DNA from: Bradyrhizobium japonicum USDA 6
GTDB lineage: Bacteria > Pseudomonadota > Alphaproteobacteria > Rhizobiales > Xanthobacteraceae
DNA length: 64,000 nt
Assembly: GCF_000284375.1 (NCBI RefSeq)
Contig: NC_017249.1
Coordinates: 7,433,001 to 7,497,000, forward strand
Reading direction: 5' to 3'
In this document: piece by piece, positions 63,059 to 64,000 of the stretch
Position numbering within the stretch: the first letter of the stretch is position 1
Layout of the letters: every line of letters begins with the position of its first letter
Program-made: the position numbers and the translations under genes
The notes under the pieces: generated by a model
The model's database searches: none
Seen by the model: only the letters and a program-made list of their open reading frames with translations
Told to the model about the DNA's origin: nothing

Positions 63059-64000
63059 ATGCCAGACAACATCCACAATCTCACCCGCAGCACCGATGAC
63101 GTCGTCATCGTCGGCGGCGGCCTCGCCGGACTCTTTTGTGCACTGAAGCTCGCACCGCGGCCGGTAACGCTGATCTCCGCCGCACCGCTTGGACAGGGCG
63201 CATCATCCGCCTGGGCGCAAGGCGGCATCGCTGCGGCCGTGGCCGAAGGCGATAGCCCGGAAGCGCACGCCGCCGACACCATCGCCGTCGGCGGCGGTCT
63301 TGTCGATGAAGCGGTCGCACTCGGCATCGCGCGCGAGGCCGCGCCGCGAATCCATGACCTACTCGCCTATGGCGTGCCGTTCGACCGCGACCTCGAAGGC
63401 AAGCTTGCTGTCGGCCGCGAGGCCGCGCATTCGGCGCGGCGCATCGTGCATGTGCGCGGCGACGGGGCCGGAGCCGCGATCATCGCGGCGCTGAGCGAGG
63501 CCGTACGCCGCACGCCGTCGATCCGACTGATCGAAGGTCTCGTCGCCGAATCGCTGTTGACCGAGGACGGCGCGGTCACCGGTCTTCAATTGCGCGAGGC
63601 CGGCAATCCCGCGGCACGTCCGCTCCTGCTGGCCTCTCGCGCGGTGGTGCTGGCGACCGGCGGCCTCGGCCATCTCTATGCCGTCACCACCAACCCGCTC
63701 GAAGCCAGCGGCTCGGGCCTTGCGATCGCAGCACGCGCCGGCGCCGTGATCGCCGATCCTGAATTCGTGCAGTTTCACCCCACCGCCATCATGGCCGGGC
63801 GCGACCCGGCGCCGCTCGCAACGGAGGCGCTGCGCGGCGAAGGTGCGACGCTGATCAACGGCGATGGCGAACGTTTCATGCTCGCGCGCCATCCGCTCGC
63901 AGAGCTCGCGCCGCGCGACATCGTGGCCCGCGGCGTGTTCGCCGAGATCGCGGCCGGGCGCGGCGCCTTCCTCGATGCGCGGCAGGCGCTGGGTGCGCGC
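63059..64000 (+). CDS. nadB: L-aspartate oxidase, 3'-truncated by window end
   Basis: 314 codons are present with no stop. The N-terminal FAD loop reads [18 protein letters not shown], then [20 protein letters not shown] and [15 protein letters not shown]; later [24 protein letters not shown] and [12 protein letters not shown]. It oxidises L-aspartate to iminoaspartate for NadA. Starts 9 bp after nadA. Confidence 0.95.
   Translation, partial: MPDNIHNLTRSTDDVVIVGGGLAGLFCALKLAPRPVTLISAAPLGQGASSAWAQGGIAAAVAEGDSPEAHAADTIAVGGGLVDEAVALGIAREAAPRIHDLLAYGVPFDRDLEGKLAVGREAAHSARRIVHVRGDGAGAAIIAALSEAVRRTPSIRLIEGLVAESLLTEDGAVTGLQLREAGNPAARPLLLASRAVVLATGGLGHLYAVTTNPLEASGSGLAIAARAGAVIADPEFVQFHPTAIMAGRDPAPLATEALRGEGATLINGDGERFMLARHPLAELAPRDIVARGVFAEIAAGRGAFLDARQALGAR

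Overview
The window is chromosomal DNA of a high-GC alphaproteobacterium, most likely Bradyrhizobium or a close relative. The evidence is: a form IC (red-type) RuBisCO operon with CbbX; FixK2-type boxes of the form TTG(A/C)-N6-(T/G)CAA; families typical of Rhizobiales (TIGR02301, a NadQ-type NAD regulator, DUF6894, DUF3072); many short Bradyrhizobium-like palindromic repeats; and three tandem chemoreceptors. Genus assignment rests on family recognition only.

Layout. 1-5.2 kb: small envelope and basic proteins, a DegP/HtrA protease with a 15-bp perfect inverted repeat in its leader, and a two-domain universal stress protein behind a FixK2 box. 5.6-15.4 kb: a complete Calvin-Benson-Bassham operon cbbFPTALSXE on the minus strand, divergent from cbbR. 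A terminator-like hairpin lies between cbbS and cbbX. 15.8-21.1 kb: a TonB-dependent siderophore receptor, small proteins, and a TetR regulator with an MFS exporter, each preceded by the same 16-bp operator. 21.1-32.2 kb: an accessory, gene-poor stretch. It has a long structured intergenic element, a phage terminase-like small subunit, a TolB/TPR transcriptional regulator, a single-domain Usp, an IS110 remnant, small secreted proteins, several FixK2-type boxes, and two copies of a ~155-bp repeat. Each repeat copy looks like a minus-strand transcription unit (FixK2 box, -10 element, structured ~93-nt RNA or leaderless micro-ORF). 32.2-52 kb: housekeeping and catabolic genes, namely tRNA-Pro(CGG), Sua5, an FAD 2-hydroxyacid dehydrogenase, GNAT, Nudix, a GrdB-like protein, a CoA transferase, an SRAP protein, an ECF sigma factor with DUF4142 and cupredoxin genes, a sulfurtransferase, a dihydroorotase-like protein, YgfZ, Tag, an HD protein, a phosphatase, NadQ and DUF2339. 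52-64 kb: three methyl-accepting chemotaxis proteins, small proteins, an AcuI-like oxidoreductase, an MFS transporter, and nadA-nadB (nadB runs off the end).

How it fits together. The cbb operon gives CO2 fixation under CbbR. Microaerobic FixK2-type control probably reaches the two-domain Usp, several small secreted proteins and the duplicated RNA/micro-ORF element. The NadQ-like regulator at 48.4 kb and a TACTCA-N3-TGAGTA palindrome before nadA suggest NAD-responsive control of quinolinate synthesis. The most novel candidate is the duplicated FixK2-driven structured transcript at 26.2-26.35 kb and 29.7-29.87 kb.
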